From: CAUZFZ01 sp963579025
GTDB lineage: Bacteria; Planctomycetota; Planctomycetia; Planctomycetales; Planctomycetaceae
Direction: 5' to 3'
NCBI GenBank assembly: GCA_963579025.1
Contig: CAUZFZ010000239.1
Coordinates: forward strand, 1 to 11,797
Length of the DNA: 11,797 bases
The notes beneath the pieces are model-generated. The model had not been told where the DNA came from, made no database searches, and saw nothing but the letters and a program-made list of their open reading frames with translations. Below, piece by piece: positions 1 through 8,686 of the stretch. How positions within the stretch are numbered: the stretch's first letter is position 1; each line of letters opens with the position of its first letter. The position numbers and the translations under genes are program-made.

Positions 1-2
1 AG

Positions 3-1076
3 GCGGACTACTTTGGCATTTACGCGTTTGTCAGCCGACTCTCTTTATTTCACGACAAGGACACAAAGCAGACCCTGCTGGCGGAGAAAGCCGAAGGCAA
101 TGTGACATTCACGTCGGTCTTCACGGGTTCAAAAGGCGAGACAAACCCACGACTTCCTGGCGGCGTGATGATTCCCGATCCGGACCTGGAAAAAGAACAA
201 CAATACAAGGTCGCTCCTGCCAGCGGAGTTCGTTCTGTTCCGGGTTACAGTCGTCGGCTGCAGCTTGGTCAGCAGTTGCCACGTCGCGAAACCGCTGGAT
301 TCTCGTTGAATATCGTCAATCGACTCTGGGCTCAGATGCTGGGTCGCGGCCTGGTCGAACCATTGGATCTGCGACATGCAAAGAATCCGCCGTCGCATCC
401 AGAGCTGCTCAGTCTGCTGGCACAGCGATTCGAATCGCTGGACTACAACATCAAGGCCCTGCTCCGCGAACTGGCACTCACTCGGACGTACCAGCGGTCC
501 AGCCTTCTGCCCGAAAACGCGACCACGATTTCGCCGAACCGCTTTGCAGTCGCGCCGCTGCGTGCGCTCTCGCCCGAGCAGCTCGCCTGGAGTCTGTTGC
601 AGGCCAGCGGACGTCTGTCAGTGCATCTCAAGGAAGCGGATCAGCGACTGAAGTCAGAAGACCCGAAATATTACGACATTCTGCGCCGGACATGGAAATG
701 GAACAAAGAGGCTTACGATCGGTTTGGGCGCGACGTGAACTCGGTCGCCGCTGTATTCGCAGTCATGCCAGGAAATCCAGAAGGTGCATTTTCTCCGACA
801 GTCGATCAGGCTTTGTTTCTACTCAACAGCGATACGCTGCCGGTAGCACTCAAGCCGGATGCGGGAACGTTGATCGACGGACTGGTGAAAGAACAATCGT
901 CCGACGACTTAGCCGAGGTGATGTTCCTGAGCATCTTCTCGCGTCGGCCCGACGAAAAGGAGATTGCTGAAGTTCGCGATCACCTGCATGACGTACCTGC
1001 CGAGATGCGTGTCGAGGCAATCCGTCAACTGGTCTCTGGCAAGTTGATGTCGGCCGAGTTTCGACTTAATCACTGA
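3..1076 (+). CDS. DUF1549/DUF1553 domain protein, C-terminal part (5' end outside window)
   Basis: The frame is open from the first bases of the window, so the gene starts upstream; the GTG at 102 is internal. The visible 357 residues are the DUF1553 half of the large planctomycete proteins that usually carry a cytochrome-c-like PSD1 domain, then DUF1549, then DUF1553. Diagnostic sequence is NRLWAQMLGRGLVEPLD at about 318-368, followed by the SHPELLSLLA and LALTRTYQRSS segments typical of the family. These proteins are exported or cell-surface in annotated relatives, but their biochemical role is unknown. The start of the protein and any signal peptide cannot be seen. The next gene begins 14 nt downstream on the same strand, and a DUF1553 gene followed by a DUF1501 gene is a very common planctomycete pair, so the two are probably co-transcribed and may act together. 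Family assignment is confident; function is not known. Confidence 0.9.
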   Translation, partial: ADYFGIYAFVSRLSLFHDKDTKQTLLAEKAEGNVTFTSVFTGSKGETNPRLPGGVMIPDPDLEKEQQYKVAPASGVRSVPGYSRRLQLGQQLPRRETAGFSLNIVNRLWAQMLGRGLVEPLDLRHAKNPPSHPELLSLLAQRFESLDYNIKALLRELALTRTYQRSSLLPENATTISPNRFAVAPLRALSPEQLAWSLLQASGRLSVHLKEADQRLKSEDPKYYDILRRTWKWNKEAYDRFGRDVNSVAAVFAVMPGNPEGAFSPTVDQALFLLNSDTLPVALKPDAGTLIDGLVKEQSSDDLAEVMFLSIFSRRPDEKEIAEVRDHLHDVPAEMRVEAIRQLVSGKLMSAEFRLNH

Positions 1077-1090
1077 AGAGGTCTTTCTCG

Positions 1091-2362
1091 ATGAAACGAC
1101 TTACAGCCTGCAACCAGTCCGAGCACGTCGTCTCACGCCGTTCGATACTTGCCGGGACAATTGGTGCACTGGGAGCCGGCGTGCTTGGGCAGCCACTTCT
1201 GTCCGAGGAATTGCACGCTCGTCGCAAACGACTTCTGATACTGTTTCAATCCGGAGGCGCGAGCCAGTTTGAGACGTGGGATCCGAAACCGGGAACAAAG
1301 ACCGGTGGTCCGTTTCGAGCGATCTCGACATCGCTGCCGGGTGTTCACATTGGCGAATTGTTGCCGCACACGGCCGGCATCATGCATCGGCTGGCAGTTG
1401 TCCGCAGCGTCAATACGCGAATTGCTGACCATTTTCTTGGTCACTACGCGCTGCAGTCGGGACGGAGAGTCCCCGGTTATCCCGTGCTTGGTTCTGCTGC
1501 AGCACGTCTACTGGAGCAGCCTGGTGATGTGCTGCCCGGTTACGTGTCGCTGCGACGTGATGGACCTAAAGCGTTTACGGACATCGGCGACGCTGGGTTC
1601 CTGGGTCCGAAGTACGAAGCAGTCAAGATCATCAACGGACAGCCGCCGGCCAATCTCGTTCGACCCGCTGCGATCAGCGAATCAACTGAATCTGCTCGCG
1701 ATGCCATTCGGCGTCGGTCGGACGAACGATTTCTGAGCGGCCGTTCGGCTCGATCAATCCAGGCCTACGGCAACTCGTTCGACCAGGCGGCCGTGTTGAT
1801 GAAACGCCGCGACATTTTCGATCTGAACAAGGAGCCGGCTGCCGACCGGGAACGATATGGCGACCACGACTTCGGACGGCACTGTCTGCTGGCTCGACGG
1901 TTGCTCGAAAGTGGCATCAACTGCGTCAAGGTCGTCCATCATGACTGGGACGCTCACGAAGAGAATTTTCACTGGCACCAGCAGCGGTGCAGTGAGTTTG
2001 ACGGAACGTTCGCCACACTGATCAATGACTTCGCCGATCGAGGTTTACTGGAAGACACATTGATTGTGGTAACCGGCGAGATGGGACGCACGCCTCGAAT
2101 TAACAACCGGGCCGGTCGCGACCACTGGGGAAATGCCTGGTCAATGGCAATGGCCGGTTGCGGAATCGAGCAGGGCGTCGTGTATGGGAAAACCAATGAG
2201 GACGGCACCAGTGTGGTTGATGGCGAAGTCGATCTGGGCCATCTGTTTCATACCTGGCTGACGGCTCTCGGCCTCGATCCCACCGGTCACTACGACATCG
2301 GCGGAGGAGAGAATCAGATTGGAACTCCTGCAGCATCCGCGATCAAGGAGTTGCTGGCGTGA
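1091..2362 (+). CDS. DUF1501 family protein with Tat signal
   Basis: A 423-residue protein of the DUF1501 family, which belongs to the alkaline phosphatase/sulfatase-like fold. The N-terminus has a twin-arginine motif, SRRSIL at residues 15-20, followed by a small-residue hydrophobic stretch (AGTIGALGAGVLG), so it is probably exported folded through Tat. The family blocks are present: LILFQSGGASQFETWDPKP near residues 49-67, HHDWDAHEENF at 283-293, TGEMGRTPRIN at 328-338 and GRDHW at 342-346; the His and Asp residues in these blocks are candidate metal ligands. Length is normal and the gene looks intact. A purine-rich GAAGAGG at 1075-1081, 9 nt before the ATG, supports the start. Its stop overlaps the GTG start of the WD40 gene, which suggests translational coupling. 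The substrate is unknown. Confidence 0.93.
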   Translation: MKRLTACNQSEHVVSRRSILAGTIGALGAGVLGQPLLSEELHARRKRLLILFQSGGASQFETWDPKPGTKTGGPFRAISTSLPGVHIGELLPHTAGIMHRLAVVRSVNTRIADHFLGHYALQSGRRVPGYPVLGSAAARLLEQPGDVLPGYVSLRRDGPKAFTDIGDAGFLGPKYEAVKIINGQPPANLVRPAAISESTESARDAIRRRSDERFLSGRSARSIQAYGNSFDQAAVLMKRRDIFDLNKEPAADRERYGDHDFGRHCLLARRLLESGINCVKVVHHDWDAHEENFHWHQQRCSEFDGTFATLINDFADRGLLEDTLIVVTGEMGRTPRINNRAGRDHWGNAWSMAMAGCGIEQGVVYGKTNEDGTSVVDGEVDLGHLFHTWLTALGLDPTGHYDIGGGENQIGTPAASAIKELLA

Positions 2363-3468
2363 CAATTGAGCCCGAGAAGACGCACCTTGTCAAAGAGTTC
2401 TCGCACGACGCACCACTGCTGGCGTGTGCGTTCGATCGAACTGGCCAGTTTGTCTTTGCCGGCGGCCGTGATCGGTCAGTGCACTGCTGGGAAATCGCAA
2501 CGGGTAAGAAGACGGCATTGGATGCTCACGAGACGTGGGTTTGTGCGTTGGTATCCTGGAAGGACTCGCTGTGCACCGCGGACTATTCCGGCCGCGTGAT
2601 CTGCTGGTCACTCGCGAATGGTCCTCCGGAAATCAAATGGACGATCGAGGCTCATCAGGGAACAGTGCGTTCGGTCGCGGTCAGTCCAGACGAGTCGCTT
2701 GTGGCGACCGGTGGCAGAGACGGCAAAGTTCGCTTGTGGTCGGCCGATTCCGGCCAGCCAGTCGCGGAGTTATCCGGCCACGAAGATCAGGTTTACGGTG
2801 TCGTGTTTCATCCCGATGGCCGGCATCTGGCCAGTGCTGATCGTCACAGCCAGACTCCGACCGTCAGAATCTGGGAACTGGAAGGTCAACGCGAGAAGGC
2901 CAGTCTGGACGCCAGCGACCTCTCCGCGTATCGGCGAGGAGAGAATGTCGAGTGGGGCGGAGTGCGCGACGTCGCCTTCTCTCCAGACGGATCAACCCTT
3001 GCCTGTTGCGGGCGGCACAAGTACGCCGGACAGGCGACCGTGCTGCTGTTCGACAATCACACGGGCAAGCAGACTGAAAAACTCGTCAGCACCTTCAAGG
3101 CGATCTTCCATCGAGTCACGTTTCATTCCAACGGCTTCTTGATTGCCGCGGGAGGGGACATCAAGTCCGGAGAACTATGGTTCTGGAATCCAACGGAACA
3201 GAAGCTGATGCCCGGAAAACCAGTCGCTGCTGACAATGAACCATTGGCCAAGATTCAACTTTCCGGGCCCGCCAACTTCTTTGATCTGCACCCTGATGGA
3301 CGCCAGATCGCCGTCGCGCATTCGACGGGAAAGTCCACGTACCCCGACGGCGGAGCGATCGGCATCTATGATTTGTCCGCCGCCACCAATGAAGGTTCAA
3401 CTAACAGCTCCGGGAACTGTTCTATCAACGAAACTCACCGTGCAGTCGCCGCAGCCCAGCTGGCCTGA
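2359..3468 (+). CDS. WD40 repeat protein
   Basis: A 369-residue protein made mostly of WD40 blades: repeats near residues 15-50, 55-84, 99-128, 141-174, 200-232 and 249-276, with a further one at about 304-338. Typical repeat ends are GGRDRSVHCWE, GGRDGKVRLWS and TPTVRIWEL, and several repeats carry HPDG or SPDG turns. It should form a beta-propeller used for protein binding. The GTG start overlaps the DUF1501 stop as GTGA at 2359-2362, so translation is probably coupled. No signal peptide is visible, so it may remain in the cytoplasm unless it is carried by a partner. After the last blade (IGIYDLS, about 334-340) there are 29 residues of low-complexity tail, rich in S, N and A, that do not look like part of the propeller. 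The last 34 nt overlap the end of the gene on the opposite strand, so this tail may be a by-product of a rearrangement. Confidence 0.88.
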   Translation: MTIEPEKTHLVKEFSHDAPLLACAFDRTGQFVFAGGRDRSVHCWEIATGKKTALDAHETWVCALVSWKDSLCTADYSGRVICWSLANGPPEIKWTIEAHQGTVRSVAVSPDESLVATGGRDGKVRLWSADSGQPVAELSGHEDQVYGVVFHPDGRHLASADRHSQTPTVRIWELEGQREKASLDASDLSAYRRGENVEWGGVRDVAFSPDGSTLACCGRHKYAGQATVLLFDNHTGKQTEKLVSTFKAIFHRVTFHSNGFLIAAGGDIKSGELWFWNPTEQKLMPGKPVAADNEPLAKIQLSGPANFFDLHPDGRQIAVAHSTGKSTYPDGGAIGIYDLSAATNEGSTNSSGNCSINETHRAVAAAQLA

Positions 3469-5510
3469 AGCCAGAGCCGCTCACAATTGTTGAGAGTCAG
3501 ACCGCGGACCGTGCCATCGACAACCGGGTGTGGCTTGTGGCAGGTCGGCGTATCGCGATCGCCAGCGGGGGCGATCGGAAGCTGCTCGCGGAAGAGGTCA
3601 ATGCCGGTGTCAGCGGCCGGGAGTTTGGCCCCGGTGAGATCGGCGTCGTCAAAACGAAAATCGTGGTCGTCCTTGGACCAGAAAGCGGGTGTGCGACCAA
3701 AAAAGTCGACGAGGCGAGGGAAGCGAAATTGTTCGTGCCATTTTTTACGAAGGTCCGGAAGCGCCGTAGCTGCTGGCCGGTTCTTCGTACGAGGCCAATC
3801 GTAGTAGACGATGTCGCCCGTGCCGACAAAGAAATCCGGCTTCAACTCGTTCATCGCGGCAAAGGCGGGATAGCCGAGGCGACGATCCTCGTCGGTGGTC
3901 GCGATCGGCACTTTGTTGGCGGAGGTTCCGTCCATGAAACGTTCGTAGATCATGCAGCTGCCGACGCAAAAGCGGACGTCGCGATTTACCTGCGAGCCGG
4001 GCAGGGTGCTGAACTGCCGAGTCGGCCCAGTGCGAAACGATTCCTGATCGCGTCCGATGAGCGCGCGGTAGAAGTAGGCCGTGCCGGATTTCAGTCCGGT
4101 CAGCTTGGCCCGAATGATGAAATCCTCATTCGCTTTGGCGGAAATCCACGCGGTTCGTTTGGCGGAATTGAACCCGGCATCGGTCGCGTATTCAAAGCAC
4201 GCCACACCGGGCGCGCCGGGAATATCGCCATTCGTGTCGAGACCGGCGTTAGCGGTGAGGCGGGTTTGCAGGAGGACCGAATCGGCAATGACTTCGCCAG
4301 CGAATTCGCCCTGTGCAGCCAGCGGTTGGCTGTCCACCCGGGCATCAGCTTGCTCGATGGGCAGGCGAGCCACTTTTCCACGGAGCCGAATTTTGTCACT
4401 GACGGGCTCGCCGGCGCGGACATCCTCCTCGGTAAAAGTCGCCATCAACACTTCGCCGAGGGGAGTGCGCTGGTGATCGTAGATGATGTGAATTCTGCCA
4501 TCGTCAGCCTGCACGCCATCGGGGTAGGTGACGTCCTCACGTTCGTCGATCATTAAGCCTCCAGTCCAGGAATTGCCGTCATCATTCGACGCGTAGGCCG
4601 TGAGTTGCTGGCGTCCGACGCGTTTGTCGAGCGGGCCATGCTTTACCAGGAGCAGACTGCCTGACATCAAACGGCGAACGAAAAAGCGTGAAGTGCAGTG
4701 CTTGATTGAACTGCGTTGCACGGGCGCCCATGTCTTGCCCCGGTCGGTGGAAATGGTTTCGGCCAGACCCTGCATCCGTACCAGCATCCACAGTGATCCG
4801 TCTTTGCGTTCGACGATCATCGGCTCGTCCGGGCCGCGTTTTTTTGGATCGGCGATGTTGGCGGTGCCGCGAAGTGTAAAGCTTTCACCCTGGTCGTTCG
4901 ACGCGTAGACCTTAATGCTGTTATCCGTTTTCCATACTGACGAGGTCAGCAGCCAGTCGCCATCGGAGAGCACCGTCGGCTTGTTGAGCATGATGCCGTC
5001 GCCCAAGCGACGCGGAGCGGACCACTGAGATTCATCCGCATCGGGATCATCGCTCATAATAGCAAAGATACCATAACGTCCGTCCTGAGCTCCAAATGCT
5101 TGCCCCCAAAAAACCCACAGTCGCCCCTGTGGATCGATCCAGATCGACGCCGACATCGCGCGCACGCCCCGGCTGGGTAGAATCATGAGCTGCGCGTCCG
5201 ACCATGACTTGCCATCGTCGTCGCTGCGGGTCAGCACCTGATAGTTTCGGGTGCTCTCGACGTCCCGACCGTAAACGGCCCACAATCGGCCCTTCGCGGT
5301 GCGCTCGATTCCGGGGACGCCCTGACGTTTCGTCGGCGGGATGTGAAAGCGCCACGGGTTGACGATGACGTGCGCGGGTTTGAGAGCAATGTCAGGGTCG
5401 GCCGGTTCTTCGGCGGCGCTGAGGTCTGCAAGCACGACTGCAGCTGCTGTCGCGAAAAGAAGTGCGCTCAGGCGAAGTTTCAGGGTTTTCATGGGAGTGA
5501 GTTGCTTCAT
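3435..5510 (-). CDS. Secreted sialidase-like (BNR) protein fused to a truncated PhoD-like phosphodiesterase domain
   Basis: A 691-residue protein. Residues 1-33 form a signal peptide (MKTLKLRLSALLFATAAAVV from Met7); Met7 at 5492 is an alternative start, and neither start has a clear Shine-Dalgarno. Residues about 45-395 form a sialidase-like beta-propeller with Asp boxes at 96-103 (SDDDGKSW), 204-211 (SNDQGESF), 254-261 (STDRGKTW) and 308-315 (SNDDGNSW), and the family block VTYPDGVQADDGRIHIIYD at 327-345. The usual (F/Y)RIP arginine is replaced by QGVPGIE, so true sialidase activity is doubtful. Residues about 400-656 match PhoD-like metallophosphatases: RFCVGSCM at 513-520, FVGTGDIVYYD at 561-571 and WSKDDHDFRF at 611-620. 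The domain breaks off after FREQLPI...DTPT; the conserved half that should follow, with further metal-binding histidines, is missing and 35 unrelated residues end the protein. Phosphatase activity is therefore unlikely. It lies 15 nt downstream of the DUF4838 gene, probably in one operon. Confidence 0.83.
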   Translation of the reverse strand: MKQLTPMKTLKLRLSALLFATAAAVVLADLSAAEEPADPDIALKPAHVIVNPWRFHIPPTKRQGVPGIERTAKGRLWAVYGRDVESTRNYQVLTRSDDDGKSWSDAQLMILPSRGVRAMSASIWIDPQGRLWVFWGQAFGAQDGRYGIFAIMSDDPDADESQWSAPRRLGDGIMLNKPTVLSDGDWLLTSSVWKTDNSIKVYASNDQGESFTLRGTANIADPKKRGPDEPMIVERKDGSLWMLVRMQGLAETISTDRGKTWAPVQRSSIKHCTSRFFVRRLMSGSLLLVKHGPLDKRVGRQQLTAYASNDDGNSWTGGLMIDEREDVTYPDGVQADDGRIHIIYDHQRTPLGEVLMATFTEEDVRAGEPVSDKIRLRGKVARLPIEQADARVDSQPLAAQGEFAGEVIADSVLLQTRLTANAGLDTNGDIPGAPGVACFEYATDAGFNSAKRTAWISAKANEDFIIRAKLTGLKSGTAYFYRALIGRDQESFRTGPTRQFSTLPGSQVNRDVRFCVGSCMIYERFMDGTSANKVPIATTDEDRRLGYPAFAAMNELKPDFFVGTGDIVYYDWPRTKNRPAATALPDLRKKWHEQFRFPRLVDFFGRTPAFWSKDDHDFRFDDADLTGAKLPAADTGIDLFREQLPIAPAGDRDTPTCHKPHPVVDGTVRGLTLNNCERLWLQASWAAATAR

Positions 5511-5525
5511 TATTTCAACCAGTTT

Positions 5526-8105
5526 CTATTCTATTACCATCTTCGCGAAGCGTTCGGGCACGTGATAGCTGCGCTTGCCGGTGTGCGGAAAAGACCAGGA
5601 TGTTTTTCCTGACGAACGCACACGAGTGCGGCCGACGTTGATATACCAGGGGTTGTCCATGCCGGGCTTCGCACCGACGACGTGGTGATTCGGGTCGGCG
5701 GCTCCTTCTTCGGCATCGACGACGGGGATGCGAACGACGACGCTCCAGAAATCGTCGCCGCGATCAGTCTTCACCGTGGCGTTCGATTCCCAGCGCTGAT
5801 TCATGCGGCCGTGGCGATCGGCGTCGAAGATGTTCCCGTCCGGATTGACTTCGATCTGGTAATACGCGTGGCCCTGGGTTTCGAGCTGGACCGCGACACT
5901 GTCCCCGGTCCACACGTCGTCAGTCACGTACAGGTTCTCCATGTCAGGCTCGTCGCACTTGATCTCGAAAATGACCGCGCCCTCATCGTTCCAGCGAACT
6001 TTGAAACGCGTCTTGGTTCCCACGGCTTTGCCGGTCTCAATGTTGACCAGCGCGTAACTGCGCACGAACTTCGTCCAGTCGGTCGGGCGACCGGAGACGG
6101 TCGGTGCGTCTTTCCGGGGATCGCCCATTTCGGCCAGCCGCGCAATGGTCTGGCGAAGACCGTCCGGTTTGGGCAGCTCATCCAACATCATCGCGATACG
6201 TTGGCGGTAGACCGAATCACCGGCGGTATCGCGCGCTTTGGCGAGCATTTCGATCAGCTTCAGCCGGTCTTCGAGGGAAACGTTAGCCGCGCTCGTCGCC
6301 TTCACACCGGCGACAATCGGAGCCTCCGTATAGGCGCGTTCAGCGAATTCGATCGCGGCCTTCATTTCGGTTGCGGCGGGGCCGAAGAAGTTTTCGTAGT
6401 AATCATCGAGCAGGGCATCGACGTCCTGATCCGCGTTCCAGTAGAGGCGGGAGAGCACGTAGAGGTTCATGTGATTCAGGGCGGGGTGATACCATTTCGC
6501 ACGCCGCTGGCTGACCTCATTGCAGACGCCCAGCGACACGCCTTTGAGGGCTCGCATCTCGCGGGCCATGGCGTGAGTCTGGAAGATGGGAAAGGGTTCG
6601 GGCTCGTCCTCCGGACCCCAGAGGCTGTATCGGTTGTTCTCCACGCGCAGCAGGCGCCCGGGGTGGAGTTTTTCGCGCCAGGCGTTGACCTGAGCGGTGA
6701 AGGTTTCCCAATGCTTGTCGTTCATGAACCGGGGTCGGCCGCGGTTGGAAAGGAAGACGCCGACGTTGGGTGTGAATTTCTCGACATTTCCCGGCGGCTC
6801 AACGTAGCTGGTGTAGGCCCCGCCCGAGATTAGCCGGTCGGGGTGCGTTTTGTAGAGAGCACGACCAACGCGATCGATGAAGCCCCAGACAAGGTCGGAA
6901 GGCGACTGTCCCGCGCACTTGTCGCATTGGCAGCGTTTGAAACCGTCGGTCGGCCAGAGCGAAACATGCGATTCGTCGTAGTGATCGAACAGGAACCGCG
7001 CGAATTTGATCGTCTCTTGCTCGAGCCCTTCGGATGTGAAACAGGCGGTGCCGTAACCGCGATGCGATGTGTCGCGCTTGCCGCCGACCAGTGCGTAAAA
7101 ATCGGGGTGAGCCTCTTTCATGGTGTCGCGCCGGTGCACGAGAACATGACCGTGGGCATAACCGAGGTTGCCGAGCACGTGGTAGCTGGAATTGATGCCG
7201 ATTCGCCGGCCCCAAATGACATCGTGCCAGGAAAAGCCTGAGTAGTTGTACCAATTAGGATAACGCAGCGGATAATCAGGCCGAATCGTTGTATCGCGTT
7301 CGAGATTGTCGATGCTTACCGTATCCATCCGGGGCACGACCTCGCCCACTTCGCCCGGCATAAACCAGCGCACGCCCAGAGATCGGAGCAAATCGTAAAC
7401 CGCGTTGAGGGAACCGCCTTCGTCCTGCATCCAGAATCCACCTCCGGTTTGCGCGTGGTCGCTCTTTTGCCACAGCTCGCTGTTGTCCTCGCCATAACCT
7501 TCGAACATGACCTGAAGTTGATCTCTCTTGTTCCAAGCGGATTTGTATAAGGTACGGTAAGGGAAACCCCAAGCAGCGTCGGTGTGTTCGGCTGTGATTT
7601 TGTCCCACTCGGCCCTGGCCCTGGCCTCGAGTTCTTTACTGCGTTTTGAGGGATAGGGATTCGGCGGCGTGTAATCGAAGTCATGCCCGATCAACGTCAG
7701 CCAGTTTTCGCCCGAGGCGATGCGGTAGGCGCCGTACCGGAGTCCTTCGGCATTGACGCCCAGTTTGTCGGTATGTTCGCTGCGGCCGACGTAGATTTGA
7801 ACCGGAGTTCCGTCGGTAGGCTCATGCACAATGGGCAAGCGCGCTGTGGTGATCTTGTGCAGATAACGCTGCAATTCAAATGCGGCCAAATTCACCATAC
7901 GAGGTGGCTTTTCGGCGATGATGATTTCGGCGCGAGGCTGGCCTTCTTTGATCAAAGTCAGCGGATCGGCAAAGACCAGGGAACCCGTGAAAGGCAGCAT
8001 CACGGCAGCAATGGCGAGCGAATAGAAAAAGGTGAAACGATTCATTGTGGGTAAGCTCGTTATTGATTGAGTTGAATTTGATTCTTCAGACGAGGTGTCC
8101 GCCAT
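5526..8105 (-). CDS. Secreted DUF4838 protein with C-terminal CBM9-like domain
   Basis: An 859-residue protein if translation starts at the ATG at 8105, or 839 residues from the ATG at 8045 (MNRFTFF). An AAGGAA sequence 7 nt before 8105 supports the longer form, while a conventional signal peptide begins at 8045; either way a hydrophobic export segment lies at about residues 25-46. Next comes an N-terminal domain resembling the alpha-glucuronidase N-terminal fold (AEIIIAEKPPRMVNLAAFEL, about 59-78). The DUF4838 body follows, with RWFMPGEVGEVVP at 246-258 and the cysteine cluster CQCDKC at 392-397, which could bind a metal. Residues about 680-855 resemble a CBM9-like carbohydrate-binding domain (GDSVAVQLE, FWSVVVRIP). 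DUF4838 proteins are presumed to act on glycans; the exact reaction is unknown. The gene looks intact. It leads the operon that includes the sialidase-like gene 15 nt downstream. A broken paralogue of its N-terminus lies directly upstream. Confidence 0.88.
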   Translation of the reverse strand: MADTSSEESNSTQSITSLPTMNRFTFFYSLAIAAVMLPFTGSLVFADPLTLIKEGQPRAEIIIAEKPPRMVNLAAFELQRYLHKITTARLPIVHEPTDGTPVQIYVGRSEHTDKLGVNAEGLRYGAYRIASGENWLTLIGHDFDYTPPNPYPSKRSKELEARARAEWDKITAEHTDAAWGFPYRTLYKSAWNKRDQLQVMFEGYGEDNSELWQKSDHAQTGGGFWMQDEGGSLNAVYDLLRSLGVRWFMPGEVGEVVPRMDTVSIDNLERDTTIRPDYPLRYPNWYNYSGFSWHDVIWGRRIGINSSYHVLGNLGYAHGHVLVHRRDTMKEAHPDFYALVGGKRDTSHRGYGTACFTSEGLEQETIKFARFLFDHYDESHVSLWPTDGFKRCQCDKCAGQSPSDLVWGFIDRVGRALYKTHPDRLISGGAYTSYVEPPGNVEKFTPNVGVFLSNRGRPRFMNDKHWETFTAQVNAWREKLHPGRLLRVENNRYSLWGPEDEPEPFPIFQTHAMAREMRALKGVSLGVCNEVSQRRAKWYHPALNHMNLYVLSRLYWNADQDVDALLDDYYENFFGPAATEMKAAIEFAERAYTEAPIVAGVKATSAANVSLEDRLKLIEMLAKARDTAGDSVYRQRIAMMLDELPKPDGLRQTIARLAEMGDPRKDAPTVSGRPTDWTKFVRSYALVNIETGKAVGTKTRFKVRWNDEGAVIFEIKCDEPDMENLYVTDDVWTGDSVAVQLETQGHAYYQIEVNPDGNIFDADRHGRMNQRWESNATVKTDRGDDFWSVVVRIPVVDAEEGAADPNHHVVGAKPGMDNPWYINVGRTRVRSSGKTSWSFPHTGKRSYHVPERFAKMVIE

Positions 8106-8112
8106 TTCATGG

Positions 8113-8118
8113 TTCCTT
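8113..8118 (-). promoter_or_regulatory. Shine-Dalgarno for the DUF4838 gene
   Basis: AAGGAA on the minus strand, 7 nt before the ATG at 8105. It favours that start over the ATG at 8045, which has no comparable site. The relic upstream has the same AAGGAACC sequence (ending at 8590 on the minus strand), 10 nt from its own ATG at 8581 when measured from AAGGAA, so the leader may have been duplicated along with the gene. Confidence 0.5.
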
Positions 8119-8581
8119 TCATAAGCGGGTAACGTCAATCTTAAGCCTCACCTCATCCGACATCGGCTTGCCGGCGCCAACGTCTTCTTCCCACGACTCC
8201 TTCGGCGTGAAATCGGAGTCGTCGCCAATCAGCGCGAGCCACTTCTCACCGGAAGCGATGCGGTAAGAACCGTGTTCGAGACGATCAGTGGTGACGCCGA
8301 CTTTCGCCGCGTGCGGGCTCTCGCCTACGTAGAGTCTGAACCGGAACATCAACGGAAGGCTCGACTCTAATTGGAAGCCGCGCGCCGGAGATCTTTGCAA
8401 CGTAGGTTTGCAGCTCAGCCGCCGCCAACCGCGCCGGAGATTCAGAGATGATAATTTCAGCGTAAGCCTTTCCTTCATCAACGAGAAACTGGTCCTCGGC
8501 GTTCACCTGCGCGGTGGAAAGACTGAATGCGCAGACGGCGGTCACAATTCGAAGCTGTATCATGGTGACGTCTCGGCGCAT
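8119..8581 (-). pseudogene. Chimeric relic: DUF4838 N-terminus (frameshifted) joined to a sialidase-like C-terminus
   Basis: Read from 8581, the first frame gives a signal-peptide-like start (MIQLRIVTAVCAF from the ATG at 8563) and then segments that align with the N-terminus of the intact DUF4838 gene: YAEIIISESPARLAAAELQ against RAEIIIAEKPPRMVNLAAFELQ, and GARLPIRVEP against TARLPIVHEP. After PVQ, at about 8335, the homology moves to the next frame, where LYVGESPHAAKVG matches IYVGRSEHTDKLG and GSYRIASGEKWLALIG matches GAYRIASGENWLTLIG. One extra base explains the shift. From about 8196 the homology changes partner: EEDVGAGKPMSDEVRL matches EEDVRAGEPVSDKIRL in the downstream sialidase-like protein, and the frame stops at 8119. 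About 700 residues of DUF4838 and nearly all of the sialidase propeller are missing. This is best explained by one large deletion across two adjacent genes plus a separate frameshift. No functional product is expected. Confidence 0.85.
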
Positions 8582-8686
8582 CGGCTTACGGTTCCTTCCT
8601 TCAATTCCACCGGCAAGTCAGGGGATGATGCAAAAGAAACCTGGCCCCGTAGTTGGTTTCCAAGAGCGATTTATGAGATGGAACTC

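Noticed and set aside
3388..3493. Start of a further plus-strand gene (MKVQLTAPGTVLSTKLTV) overlapping the end of the WD40 gene
   Set aside because: Only 34 codons before a stop and no recognised family; it could be a stub left at the breakpoint but the evidence is too weak to annotate.
3495..3550. Plus-strand peptide containing VWLVAGRR, resembling the PhoD motif VWFVEGRDFRS, as an inverted piece of the missing PhoD half
   Set aside because: Only about eight residues resemble it, the flanks do not align with PhoD, and chance cannot be excluded.
3528..4556. Plus-strand open frame of 342 codons opposite the sialidase/PhoD gene
   Set aside because: The minus strand carries clear Asp boxes and PhoD motifs over the same bases; the plus frame has no recognisable motif and is a by-product of GC-rich codons.
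5682..6833. Plus-strand open frame of 383 codons opposite the DUF4838 gene
   Set aside because: The minus strand is a coherent secreted protein with known domains here; the plus frame is low-complexity in V, G, R and H and has no family features.
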